Origin: Erysipelothrix sp. UBA3377
Lineage (GTDB): Bacteria > Bacillota_I > Bacilli_A > Erysipelotrichales > Erysipelotrichaceae
DNA: 19,175 nucleotides
Reading direction: 5' to 3'
Assembly (NCBI GenBank): GCA_002359085.1
Contig: DEQB01000066.1
Location: 1-19,175, forward strand
Made by a program: the position numbers and the translations under genes. The notes beneath the pieces were generated by a model. The model was not told the DNA's origin. It was given only the letters and a program-made list of their open reading frames with translations, and searched no databases. Shown piece by piece: positions 6,953 to 14,205 of the stretch (position 1 is its first letter; each line of letters starts with the position of its first letter).

Positions 6953-7845
6953 GAACGGATGTCGGCATCGCATTTGCGGGTGGTGGTATCAAAACACTAT
7001 GCCAACCAGCCTTTATTGAATGGATGGAAGTAAACAATATTCACCCACAATGCGTCAGTGGCACCAGTGCGGGTGCGATGATCGCTTCCTTGGTTGCGAT
7101 GGGTTTACCAGCAGATGAAATATTTGATGAAATCAAAGAAGCCATTTTGGAATTGGAAAAACGTAAAGTCTTAAGAGTCTCCGGAATAGAATTATTGTTT
7201 CAAAAAAATGTGAAGCACGGACTCATTGATGGACATAGAATGCTAGAAATTATTGAAGCAATTTGTGTTAAACATGGATTTGAGCACATCAGTGATGTGA
7301 AAATACCCCTGGCTTTGACAGCGGTGGATCTTTATACTGGAACCCTGGTCGTATTTGTTTCACATCCGCATTTATATAAGAGTACCCATCCAAGAACTGA
7401 AGTAATTTCTGATATTAAGCTCTCAACCGCGATTACGGCTTCAATGAGTTTCCCCATGGTTTTTGGGTCCGTTGAATATGAAGACTATGCGCTGATTGAT
7501 GGGGGCGTAAGAATGAATGCACCCATTCCAATGTTGCGAGATTACGGTGCGAAAAAAACATTGGCGCTTACCATGCGCAGCACAATCGATCGAGAAGCGA
7601 GTTTAGATAAAGCACTTGAGGTGGCTTCCAGAGTCTACGATGTACTCTCCAGAGAAGCGGAAGCACGTCATGTCTCGCGTGCGGATTATCTTTTAAATTT
7701 CCCTGTGAAACCCAAGAATATATTTGATTTGAATGCAGCCCATGATATTTATAATCATGGAAAAGAAGTGGTTGTTGCACATGATGAATCCCTAAAGGCA
7801 TTCTTTAAAAAGGACATATGGGCACACATTAAGGAGTTATTTTAA
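6949..7845 (+). CDS. Patatin-like phospholipase
   Basis: A 298-residue patatin-family lipid acyl hydrolase with a Ser-Asp catalytic dyad. The nucleophile is S40 in GTSAG (residues 38-42), preceded by the oxyanion-hole loop GGGIK (11-15). The catalytic Asp is D184 in DGG (184-186), followed by VRMNAPIP. All essential residues are present, so it should be active on a phospholipid, acylglycerol or acyl thioester. It has no signal peptide and is cytoplasmic, like RssA/YlbK-type bacterial patatins. GGGIKTLCQ departs from the common GGGxRG by having K-T after the glycines. It is the middle gene of a three-gene operon, overlapping its neighbours by four bases and one base; the membrane protein after it may place it at the membrane. 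Confidence 0.88.
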   Translation: MRTDVGIAFAGGGIKTLCQPAFIEWMEVNNIHPQCVSGTSAGAMIASLVAMGLPADEIFDEIKEAILELEKRKVLRVSGIELLFQKNVKHGLIDGHRMLEIIEAICVKHGFEHISDVKIPLALTAVDLYTGTLVVFVSHPHLYKSTHPRTEVISDIKLSTAITASMSFPMVFGSVEYEDYALIDGGVRMNAPIPMLRDYGAKKTLALTMRSTIDREASLDKALEVASRVYDVLSREAEARHVSRADYLLNFPVKPKNIFDLNAAHDIYNHGKEVVVAHDESLKAFFKKDIWAHIKELF

Positions 7846-8642
7846 TGACGATGAATTATGAAACAATATTTAAAGAATTTAGACGCAGATACTCAAGCAG
7901 CAGACTTTTCGCAAGTTCTGTGGGTATTTCAGTTTTATTATCCCTCTATTTGATGATTAATAACATGCAAGCAAATTCTAATTTAAGTGAAAGACCCTAT
8001 CTTTATTTCTTTTTAATGATCGGTGCTTTAATCGTTGCGATTGGTGCGTATACGTATCTGTATAATTTTAGACTCATGAAGTCACTTGAAGTTTTGGATC
8101 CCATTTTATATGATCATGCGGACCCCAAAAGTTATACCGATTATTTACAAGCCACCATTCGATTTGATAAAAGAAAATCCGTGCCACCCGCACTTTGGAT
8201 CGCATACTTAAAAGGTCTTTCCTATTTGGGAAAAACCAAGGAAATGAAAAATATCATGAACAACCACAGCGATATTCTCAAAGACAACATTCAATACAAA
8301 GCCTTTGAGTTCAACGTGATGGCCATTGTGGATCAAAGAAAATCCTATGATCGTTATTATGACACCATGTCTAAGCGATTGAAATCCATGACCCAAATTG
8401 AAAGTTTAAAAATTAAGGGTCATTTTCTAAAACAAGACTATGACACCGTTATTGAATCCCTTAAACTTATGGAACCCTATCAAAATACATTGCTTGATAA
8501 AGTAAGTTGGAATTTTCAAATGAGTCAGGCTTTGGTATTGTCAAAACAAAAAGAAGAAGCGAAACCTTATCTTACCTTTGTGATAGACCATGGTAATACA
8601 AGTTACTATGTTGAAGAAGCAAAAAAATTAAGGATGACTTAA
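7845..8642 (+). CDS. Two-span membrane protein with helical cytoplasmic domain, unknown function
   Basis: A 265-residue protein that I do not recognise. Two hydrophobic spans near the N-terminus (about residues 21-38 and 52-74) are joined by a short polar loop (NNMQANSNLSERP). A basic N-terminal tail (KEFRRRY) puts the N-terminus and the large C-terminal part inside the cell. Residues 80-265 are helix-rich with a TPR-like look (paired helices with WIAYLKGLSYLGK, then SQALVLSKQKEEAKPYL), suggesting a protein-binding scaffold. AAGGAGT (7831-7837) precedes ATG 7845, which overlaps the patatin stop by one base; ATG 7851 is an alternative. Context suggests it recruits or regulates the patatin protein. 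Confidence 0.7.
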   Translation: MTMNYETIFKEFRRRYSSSRLFASSVGISVLLSLYLMINNMQANSNLSERPYLYFFLMIGALIVAIGAYTYLYNFRLMKSLEVLDPILYDHADPKSYTDYLQATIRFDKRKSVPPALWIAYLKGLSYLGKTKEMKNIMNNHSDILKDNIQYKAFEFNVMAIVDQRKSYDRYYDTMSKRLKSMTQIESLKIKGHFLKQDYDTVIESLKLMEPYQNTLLDKVSWNFQMSQALVLSKQKEEAKPYLTFVIDHGNTSYYVEEAKKLRMT

Positions 8643-8648
8643 TGGGTG

Positions 8649-8677
8649 TTGTAGTTATCGTGTTTATTTTGTATAAT
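8649..8677 (+). promoter_or_regulatory. Promoter of tRNA-Ala
   Basis: TTGTAG (8649-8654) and TATAAT (8672-8677) are separated by 17 bases. Expected transcription start is about 8684, four bases before the mature tRNA 5' end. The -35 box begins only a few bases after the stop of the upstream gene. Confidence 0.75.
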
Positions 8678-8687
8678 GAATAAGCAT

Positions 8688-8763
8688 GGGGTTTTAGCTC
8701 AGTTGGGAGAGCGCTACGCTGGCAGTGTAGAGGTCACCGGTTCGAGCCCGGTAAGCTCCACCA
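8688..8763 (+). tRNA. tRNA-Ala, anticodon GGC
   Basis: A complete 76-base cloverleaf with encoded CCA. Acceptor strands are GGGGTTT (8688-8694) and AAGCTCC (8753-8759), including the G3-U70 pair that identifies alanine tRNAs. The D arm is TAGCTCAGTTGGGAGAGC, the anticodon loop CTGGCAG gives GGC (reads GCC), and the T loop is GGTTCGAGCC. An apparent reading frame through it (8676-8900) is not a gene. Confidence 0.97.
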
Positions 8764-8772
8764 TGATAAAAC

Positions 8773-8804
8773 AAAATCCGCTATCTATCGATGGCGGATT
8801 TTTT
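8773..8804. terminator. Terminator between tRNA-Ala and the DegV gene
   Basis: AAAATCCGC (8773-8781) pairs with GCGGATTTT (8794-8802), with further pairs closing to a four-base loop TATC, followed by T-run to 8804. The A-run on the left arm gives a U-tract on the minus strand, so it can serve both the tRNA and the convergent degV-like gene ending at 8808. Confidence 0.88.
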
Positions 8805-8807
8805 AAA

Positions 8808-9680
8808 TTATCTTCCTGTTGCGAAATAACAAATTGCGATTGTACCTTTACCCACATGGACACCCAAGATGGGTCCAATCTCTGTAATATGGATGATTAG
8901 GTCGTTATAATTTTCAGTAAGTTCCTTCTCAAGTAATTTCGCTTTGTCTAAGTTATCTGCATGTGAAATGACCACATGTTTCGATAAGCTTTGATCATTA
9001 TTTCCATCAAAGAAGGATTTCAATTTCCCAACCGCCTTCTTTTCGCCACGAATCTTATCAAATGCTTCAACTTTTCCTTCGCCAGTGATGGTTAAGATAG
9101 GATAAATGCTAAGTATGTTTCCCACAACAGCAGTTGTTGAAGAAATACGACCCCCATTTTTTAAATGATCCAAACTGTCCACAAAGAATCGATGAGAAAT
9201 CAATTGAACATGGGCATTCAAATAGTCTGCGACTGTTTCAATGGCTTCATTTTGAGCCCGTAATTCAGATGCTCTGATTGAAAGTAAGGCATGTCCGCCT
9301 GATGCACCCAGTGAATCCACCAAGATACAAGTTCTATCAGGATAATCTGCTTTCAACATCTCAAAGGCAAGGGCCGCTGATTGAAAGGAACCACTCAATG
9401 CTGAAGAAAATCCAATATGAAGGATATCTTTACCTTCTCTTAAGATTTCTTCAAATATACTCATATAAACAGTGGGTGTTATTTGAGAAGTTGAAACACG
9501 AGCACCTGCTTCCAGTTCATCATAGAACTGTGTGATGTCTTCCATGGTGTAATCAATTGTGTGTTCAAATTCTTGGTCATTCATTGTATATTTCATGGGT
9601 AATACTTTAATGTCAAATTCTTGAGCCAATGATTTTGAGAAGTCGGCTGTGACTTCAGTGGTGATTTCGAAACGATTCAT
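8808..9680 (-). CDS. DegV/FakB-family fatty-acid-binding protein
   Basis: A 290-residue DegV-family protein. Members bind a long-chain fatty acid and, as FakB, present it to the kinase FakA for phosphorylation and entry into phospholipid synthesis. Visible landmarks are VSTSQITPT (62-70), the fatty-acid carboxylate loop SSALSGSFQSA (92-102), HLKNGGRIS, NILSIYPIL and the closing GPILGVHVGKGTI. The usual N-terminal TDSTADL is here TEVTADF (8-14), so the conserved Asp-Ser pair is changed to Glu-Val. Start ATG 9680 follows GGAGG on the minus strand. It is divergent from a TetR gene with which it shares a symmetric promoter region, suggesting fatty-acid-linked control by that regulator (inference). 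FakA is not in the window. Confidence 0.88.
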   Translation of the reverse strand: MNRFEITTEVTADFSKSLAQEFDIKVLPMKYTMNDQEFEHTIDYTMEDITQFYDELEAGARVSTSQITPTVYMSIFEEILREGKDILHIGFSSALSGSFQSAALAFEMLKADYPDRTCILVDSLGASGGHALLSIRASELRAQNEAIETVADYLNAHVQLISHRFFVDSLDHLKNGGRISSTTAVVGNILSIYPILTITGEGKVEAFDKIRGEKKAVGKLKSFFDGNNDQSLSKHVVISHADNLDKAKLLEKELTENYNDLIIHITEIGPILGVHVGKGTIAICYFATGR

Positions 9681-9709
9681 AAAGGGCCTCCATATATTTT
9701 AATTGTGAG

Positions 9710-9730
9710 GTTATCAAGCATCTTGATAAC
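9710..9730. promoter_or_regulatory. 21-base inverted repeat, TetR operator candidate
   Basis: Perfect nine-base arms GTTATCAAG (9710-9718) and CTTGATAAC (9722-9730) flank CAT. The right arm overlaps the -35 box of the TetR gene, and the whole element lies just downstream of the expected degV start. Its size and symmetry fit a TetR-family dimer site that would repress both genes. Confidence 0.65.
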
Positions 9731-9751
9731 AATACATATGTGTATTATAAT
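9723..9751 (+). promoter_or_regulatory. Promoter of the TetR gene
   Basis: TTGATA (9723-9728) and TATAAT (9746-9751) are separated by 17 bases. The -35 box lies in the 21-base inverted repeat and the -10 box in the palindrome TGTATTATAATACA (9741-9754). Confidence 0.75.
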
Positions 9752-9771
9752 ACAAGTGTGTAATAAGTCAA
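9744..9771 (-). promoter_or_regulatory. Promoter of the DegV-family gene sharing the -10 region
   Basis: On the minus strand TTGACT (9771-9766) and TATAAT (9749-9744) are separated by 16 bases. The -10 box overlaps the -10 box of the TetR promoter by four base pairs because the sequence there is palindromic. The hexamer AATACA occurs three times in alternating orientation between 9731 and 9754. Confidence 0.6.
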
Positions 9772-9799
9772 AGAAAATTTAAATATTTTAGGAGGCACC

Positions 9800-10366
9800 A
9801 TGAAGATAGATCGCAGAATCAAAAAAACTAAAATAGCGCTACAAGAAGCGTTTATCAAGTTATTAAATAAAAAGAACTTCGATGAAATTACGATTACAGA
9901 TATTTCAAGAGAAGCAGATACAAGCCGAAAAACTTTTTATAATCACTATAGTAATATTGAGGATCTCATCGATGAGATTGAGGAATATATTTTAATTGAA
10001 TTTGATAAATTAGTTGAAAACTATACATTTGAGAAAATTCTTCAAAATCCCATGCGCTTTTTTGAGGCGATGCAAAGTGTTTTTAATGAAAAGTATCATG
10101 ATTATTTTTCCGTTTTATCCATGCACCGCGGTTACCAATTCATAGAAAAAGTAACCCACAAACTTAAAGCCCATGCCAAGTCACTTTTTAATTCTGTGAA
10201 TGCTCATGACAATACAACGACTGAATACATGGTAACCTATATTTTGGGTGGTCTTACCAGTCTTTACCATTCGTTTTATGAGAACAATATGAAGGGTGTT
10301 AAAGATGATGCCAATTACTTGTCTAACTTGGTCATGAATGGCATCAATGGTTTTGTGAAACAGTAG
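9800..10366 (+). CDS. TetR-family transcriptional regulator
   Basis: A 188-residue TetR/AcrR-type regulator. The N-terminal helix-turn-helix covers about residues 9-54, with the recognition part ITITDISREADTSRKTFYNHYSN (29-51) closely fitting the family. The remaining helices form an effector-binding and dimer domain ending GGLTSLYHSFYENNMKG, typical of the TetR group with a short C-terminal domain often seen in Bacillota. AGGAGG (9790-9795) precedes ATG 9800. Its own promoter carries two palindromes, so self-repression and joint control of the divergent DegV-family gene are likely. The ligand is unknown; a fatty acid or acyl-CoA is a guess from the partner. Confidence 0.9.
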   Translation: MKIDRRIKKTKIALQEAFIKLLNKKNFDEITITDISREADTSRKTFYNHYSNIEDLIDEIEEYILIEFDKLVENYTFEKILQNPMRFFEAMQSVFNEKYHDYFSVLSMHRGYQFIEKVTHKLKAHAKSLFNSVNAHDNTTTEYMVTYILGGLTSLYHSFYENNMKGVKDDANYLSNLVMNGINGFVKQ

Positions 10367-10438
10367 CACTGTTTATTATAGATTTTGGATGATCAATGTT
10401 CTTTTGAATTTTTAAAAAATATAACTTTAATTCAATCC

Positions 10439-10477
10439 ATAAAGGTACTTAAGTCGTCGGGTACCTTTATTTTTTTT
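10439..10477 (+). terminator. Terminator between the TetR gene and metN
   Basis: ATAAAGGTAC (10439-10448) pairs with GTACCTTTAT (10461-10470) around a 12-base loop, followed by a run of eight T. It lies 72 bases past the TetR stop. An AT-rich inverted repeat TTGAATT/AATTCAA (10404-10435) precedes it. It most simply ends the TetR message; a leader attenuator for the met genes cannot be excluded. Confidence 0.8.
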
Positions 10478-10489
10478 GGGGCAATTGTA

Positions 10490-10518
10490 TTTATTAACCA
10501 CATTTAATTTAATATAGT
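10490..10518 (+). promoter_or_regulatory. Promoter candidate of the metNIQ operon
   Basis: TTTATT (10490-10495) and TATAGT (10513-10518) are separated by 17 bases and lie after the terminator. Expected start is about 10525, leaving a short leader with GAAAGGG before ATG 10552. No S-box, T-box or other known riboswitch motif is visible. Confidence 0.5.
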
Positions 10519-10551
10519 ATTCTATGGAAGCGAGAAAGGGATGGTGTTTTT

Positions 10552-11268
10552 ATGATTCAATTAAAGGGTATATCTCATGATTTTCTGCATCAAAGACAAC
10601 CGCGCAGGATTTTAAATGATATTCATTTAAAAATTCATGAGAAAGAAGTTTTTGGTCTGGTGGGAAATACAGGCAGTGGAAAATCGACCTTACTTAGAAT
10701 CATGAATGGATATATCGCGCCAACTACAGGGGATGTTTATCTTAAAGGTGTAGGGATGAACACCGATAATCACAGACAACTTGTGAGAAAAACGGCAACG
10801 ATATTTCAACACTTTAATTTATTGGGGAATTTAAATATATTGGACAATGTAATGCTTCCCAATAAATTACGAAAGGTTGATAAAGAAAAAAGTATCAAGA
10901 AAGCCAAAGAACTGTTAAAGTATGTTGGCTTAGAAGGCTATGAATCATCTTATATAAAAACATTATCAGGGGGACAAAAACAAAGGGTCGCGATTGCGCG
11001 CGCTTTAATGAGTGAACCGGATATTATTTTTTGTGATGAGCCTACTTCAGCCTTGGATGGGGAAATGCGGGAAGAAATTCTTCAGTTACTGCGGGATATT
11101 AACGAAACATTGGGTACAACCATTGTGATTGTGTCCCATGACATTTCCGTGATCAAATCAATGTGTAATCGTGCTGCGATCTTACAGTCAGGTCAAATTC
11201 AAGATATCATTTCTATTGAAAGAAAAGATATCGAGACCCTGAGTTATAAGGAGGCACTGCTACAATGA
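10552..11268 (+). CDS. metN: ABC importer ATPase, MetN type, without the sensor domain
   Basis: The ATPase of a methionine-family importer; it drives uptake through MetI with substrate supplied by the MetQ lipoprotein. The Walker A motif is GNTGSGKST (residues 38-46), the Q-loop is IFQHFNLL, the signature is LSGGQKQR, Walker B is IIFCDEPTSALD and the switch is VSHD. At 238 residues it ends about 100 residues short of standard MetN (about 340), which carries a C-terminal NIL/ACT-like domain that binds methionine and shuts down transport. The gene overlaps metI by four bases (ATGA at 11265-11268), so the short form is natural, not a frameshift. Substrate could be methionine or another amino-acid derivative. 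Confidence 0.85.
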   Translation: MIQLKGISHDFLHQRQPRRILNDIHLKIHEKEVFGLVGNTGSGKSTLLRIMNGYIAPTTGDVYLKGVGMNTDNHRQLVRKTATIFQHFNLLGNLNILDNVMLPNKLRKVDKEKSIKKAKELLKYVGLEGYESSYIKTLSGGQKQRVAIARALMSEPDIIFCDEPTSALDGEMREEILQLLRDINETLGTTIVIVSHDISVIKSMCNRAAILQSGQIQDIISIERKDIETLSYKEALLQ

Positions 11269-11939
11269 TTCAAAATTATATTGATGTTTACCATCAATTT
11301 GGTGAAGACATTCATATTGCGCTGTGGGAAACCATAGAGATGATGTCGTTCTCAATGGTTGTGACTTTGATAGTGGGATTGTCTGTTGCCTTATTACTCT
11401 TCGCATTTCGCGAAGGCGGTATCATGGAAAACAAGACAGCATACTTTGTTTTGTCGGGACTGATCAATATATTTAAATCAGTACCCTTCATCCTATTTAT
11501 TATTACCATGATTCCCGTCAATCGATTTTTAATCGGTACGGGATTTGGGGTGGATGCTTCAAAGATACCGATGAGTGTCATCGGTATCGCAACCTTTGCC
11601 AGACTTGTGGAACAAGACCTACTGGATGTGAACAAAGATATTTATGAAACATCCTATGCATTGGGCGCATCAAAATTTCAATACTTTACGTCTTTCTTAT
11701 TGGTGGAGGCACGATCCAGTATCGTGTTAAGCTTTACTTCCGCATCCATTTCTTTATTGTCCTATTCAACCGTAATGGGAATTATCGGGGGTGGCGGACT
11801 GGGATATTTAGCCATCGCTGAAGGATACCACAATTTTAACTACAAATTGATGTGGATAATTATTGTGATGATGATTTTAATGGTTCAAATACTACAAACT
11901 GTTGGGAATAATATTTCCAATAGGATTGATCAAAGATAA
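11265..11939 (+). CDS. metI: ABC importer permease, MetI type
   Basis: The membrane permease of the same importer, 224 residues with about five spans. The cytoplasmic EAA-type coupling loop is visible around residues 118-150 (DVNKDIYETSYALGASKFQYF), which contacts the ATPase. The closing segment SYSTVMGIIGGGGLGYLAIAEGY is typical of MetI permeases. AAGGAGG lies inside the end of metN, and the starts and stops overlap, so the genes are translationally coupled. As in other MetI proteins the sequence shows transport-family membership, not substrate. Confidence 0.88.
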   Translation: MIQNYIDVYHQFGEDIHIALWETIEMMSFSMVVTLIVGLSVALLLFAFREGGIMENKTAYFVLSGLINIFKSVPFILFIITMIPVNRFLIGTGFGVDASKIPMSVIGIATFARLVEQDLLDVNKDIYETSYALGASKFQYFTSFLLVEARSSIVLSFTSASISLLSYSTVMGIIGGGGLGYLAIAEGYHNFNYKLMWIIIVMMILMVQILQTVGNNISNRIDQR

Positions 11940-11953
11940 AAGAGGAGATAGAT

Positions 11954-12754
11954 ATGAAAAAATTTATGATGGTTTTAATGGCATTATTGGTATTGGTAGG
12001 GTGTGGCGCCAACAATACAGACGATAATACATTGGATATTGGGGTCGCTTTTTACCCAATGAAAGACATTTTAGAATTGGTTGAAGCAGATTTAAAGGAA
12101 GCGGGATTAACGTTAAATATCCATGAGTTTGCGGATTACCAAACCCCTAATAATTTAGTCAAAGATGGCGAATTGGATGCGAATATGATTCAACACCAAT
12201 ATTTCTTACAAGCATTCAACGATGCGAATGATGCTGAATTGGAAGTAATCATGCCCATCTATCACGCAACATTCGCATTATACGCAACCCAATATACATC
12301 CCTTGATGAGATTCCACAGGGCGCACGCATTACACTACCGGATGATGCGACCAATCTCAGTCGTGCCTTATACTTGTTGCACCAAGCAGGATTGATTGAA
12401 GTGAATTTAGAAAATGCGACATCTCTAACTTTAGAAGATGTCATCTCAAATCCCAAGAACTTAGATTTAACAGACCATGTACCACTCACAAGCTTGTCTC
12501 AACGTTATGTTGAAACTGAAATGGCAGTGATGTATCCAACGTATGCACGCAACTTGGAATTGGTTGGTGATGAACAAAGACTTTATGTAGAAGTATCAGA
12601 TACGCTAACAGAAGGTTATGCAATTTCACTGGTTTCAAACAGTGAACACAAAAATGATGCAAAAATTAAAACATTGATGGAAATCTTGAACTCGGATAAA
12701 GTGCGTGATTTCTTGATTGAAAATTATGATTGGGCAAGTAGACCTGCATTCTAA
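11954..12754 (+). CDS. metQ: Substrate-binding lipoprotein, MetQ/NlpA family
   Basis: A 266-residue surface-anchored binding protein that captures substrate for MetNI. The signal peptide ends in the lipobox LVGC with the lipid-bearing cysteine at C17, preceded by MKKF and a hydrophobic core. The mature part starts with a strand LDIGVAFYPMKDIL and shows the family stretches NMIQHQYFLQAFND, IPQGARITLPDDATNLSRALYLLHQAGLI and, near the end, EGYAISLVS. Compared with typical MetQ proteins, IALPNDPTN is replaced by ITLPDDATN, a small change at the substrate loop. GAGGAG precedes the ATG. A terminator follows directly, so the importer is a three-gene unit. Confidence 0.87.
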   Translation: MKKFMMVLMALLVLVGCGANNTDDNTLDIGVAFYPMKDILELVEADLKEAGLTLNIHEFADYQTPNNLVKDGELDANMIQHQYFLQAFNDANDAELEVIMPIYHATFALYATQYTSLDEIPQGARITLPDDATNLSRALYLLHQAGLIEVNLENATSLTLEDVISNPKNLDLTDHVPLTSLSQRYVETEMAVMYPTYARNLELVGDEQRLYVEVSDTLTEGYAISLVSNSEHKNDAKIKTLMEILNSDKVRDFLIENYDWASRPAF

Positions 12755-12759
12755 GGATT

Positions 12760-12782
12760 AAAACCACATACGTGGTTTTTTT
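12760..12782 (+). terminator. Terminator after metQ
   Basis: AAAACCAC (12760-12767) pairs with GTGGTTTT (12772-12779) around ATAC, and the T-run continues to 12782. Confidence 0.88.
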
Positions 12783-12843
12783 ATGCGCTTTTATAAAATC
12801 ATCCTGAAACATGATAAAATAAAAGAAAATATGGAGGAATACT

Positions 12844-14148
12844 ATGATTCAAAAACTACATGATATTATTCTTAAAAATATGGATCGCTATACGCAATTG
12901 TCAGATACCATTTGGGATTATGCTGAAATAGAATTTGATACACCGAAATCAAGTCAAGTCCTGATCGATACACTTTTGGAACATGGTTTCAAGATTGAAA
13001 AAGGGACCGATAAAATTGAACATGCTTTTGTGGCTAAATATGAAAATGGTGGTAAGAGAATTGGGTTCTTGGGTGAATTTGATGCCTTACCCAACATGAG
13101 TCAAAAAGCAAATGCTTTACACAAAGAAGCCATTGTAAGTGGCGAAAATGGACACGGTTGCGGTCATAACTTATTGGGTGTGGGATCTTTGACAGCTGCC
13201 ATTTCATTGGCGACATATCTTCAGGAAGAAAAACTAGAAGGCTCAGTGTATTACTTTGGTTGCCCAGCAGAAGAAAGTGGCTATGGGAAATCAGTGATGG
13301 CTCAAGATGGTTTTTTTGATGGTCTAGATATTGCCTTATCGTGGCATCCCCATTTTATCAATGAAACCTGGTCAGATCGCACGTTGGCAGTTCGCCAAGT
13401 TAATTTTGAATTCAAAGGGATTTCATCCCATGCTTCACTGATGCCAGAAATGGGACGCAGTGCACCGGATGCTGCAGAAATCATGAATATTGGCACCAAC
13501 TTCCTTCGAGAACACATGCCTCAAGATGCGCGGATCCATTATGCCTTTCTTGATGCAGGGGGTAAAGCGGCCAATGTTGTTCAAGACAGTGCCAAATTGG
13601 TTTACATCATTCGGGGTGTTGATGAAGCGATGGTGCAACACGTGTATGAACGCATCGTCAAAATATCTCAGGGTGCGGCCTTAATGACGGAAACACAAGT
13701 TACGCATGAGATCACTGCACAAGCCAAGGATGTGATTCCCAATGAAGCTCTGTCTTTAGCTTTGGATAAAAACATGCGAAATTTTGATTTTGTTTATTCA
13801 GATGATGCTTTAGTTGAGAATCAAAAGCTCTCACCTGAAAATAAAAAGGTTTCATTGACAGTCCCAAACTTTAAATTTGGAAACTTATCCCATGTCTCAA
13901 CCGATGTGGGAGATGTGAGTTGGCGTGTACCTGTTGCGCAATCTTATATTGCCTGTGAACCCGTGGGAACACCCATGCATTCATGGCAATGGGTCGCCAA
14001 TGGGAAATCAAAAATGGCCCATGAAGCATTGGGTTATGTTGGTGCTTTACTGGCGAAAACGGGGTTGGATTATATTCAAGATATAACGCTTCAAGAAGCG
14101 ATACGCGATGAGTTTGAAGCAGTGATGGCATCAAAGCACTCTAATTGA
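12844..14148 (+). CDS. M20-family amidohydrolase, AbgB-like
   Basis: A 434-residue zinc amidohydrolase of peptidase family M20, subgroup of p-aminobenzoyl-glutamate hydrolase subunit B (AbgB). It would cleave an amide bond to free an amino acid from an N-acyl or aminobenzoyl conjugate. Metal-site signatures are GEFDALP (77-83), NGHGCGHN (102-109), CPAEE (140-144) and WHPHF (166-170); SSHAS (193-197) is the lid histidine. The C-terminal STDVGDVSW and GTPMHSWQWV blocks mark the AbgB branch. GGAGG ends seven bases before ATG. A weak promoter (TTATAA-18-TAAAAT, 12791-12820) follows the metQ terminator. Its place after metNIQ suggests it processes what that importer brings in; the AbgA partner is not in view. 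Confidence 0.85.
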   Translation: MIQKLHDIILKNMDRYTQLSDTIWDYAEIEFDTPKSSQVLIDTLLEHGFKIEKGTDKIEHAFVAKYENGGKRIGFLGEFDALPNMSQKANALHKEAIVSGENGHGCGHNLLGVGSLTAAISLATYLQEEKLEGSVYYFGCPAEESGYGKSVMAQDGFFDGLDIALSWHPHFINETWSDRTLAVRQVNFEFKGISSHASLMPEMGRSAPDAAEIMNIGTNFLREHMPQDARIHYAFLDAGGKAANVVQDSAKLVYIIRGVDEAMVQHVYERIVKISQGAALMTETQVTHEITAQAKDVIPNEALSLALDKNMRNFDFVYSDDALVENQKLSPENKKVSLTVPNFKFGNLSHVSTDVGDVSWRVPVAQSYIACEPVGTPMHSWQWVANGKSKMAHEALGYVGALLAKTGLDYIQDITLQEAIRDEFEAVMASKHSN

Positions 14149-14205
14149 CTTGGACTGTCATAAACCGTACCATTAAATTAGTTAAACAAGACACTTGGAG
14201 GCAAT

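Noticed and set aside
8676..8900. Plus-strand open frame through the tRNA
   Set aside because: It runs through tRNA-Ala, a terminator and the antisense of the DegV gene.
10367..10551. Methionine riboswitch (S-box or T-box) before metN
   Set aside because: Neither the S-box conserved core nor a T-box sequence is seen; only an AT-rich repeat and a terminator that fits the TetR gene.
10552..11268. metN shortened by a frameshift
   Set aside because: The stop overlaps the metI start as ATGA and metI is complete right away, leaving no room for remains of the sensor domain.
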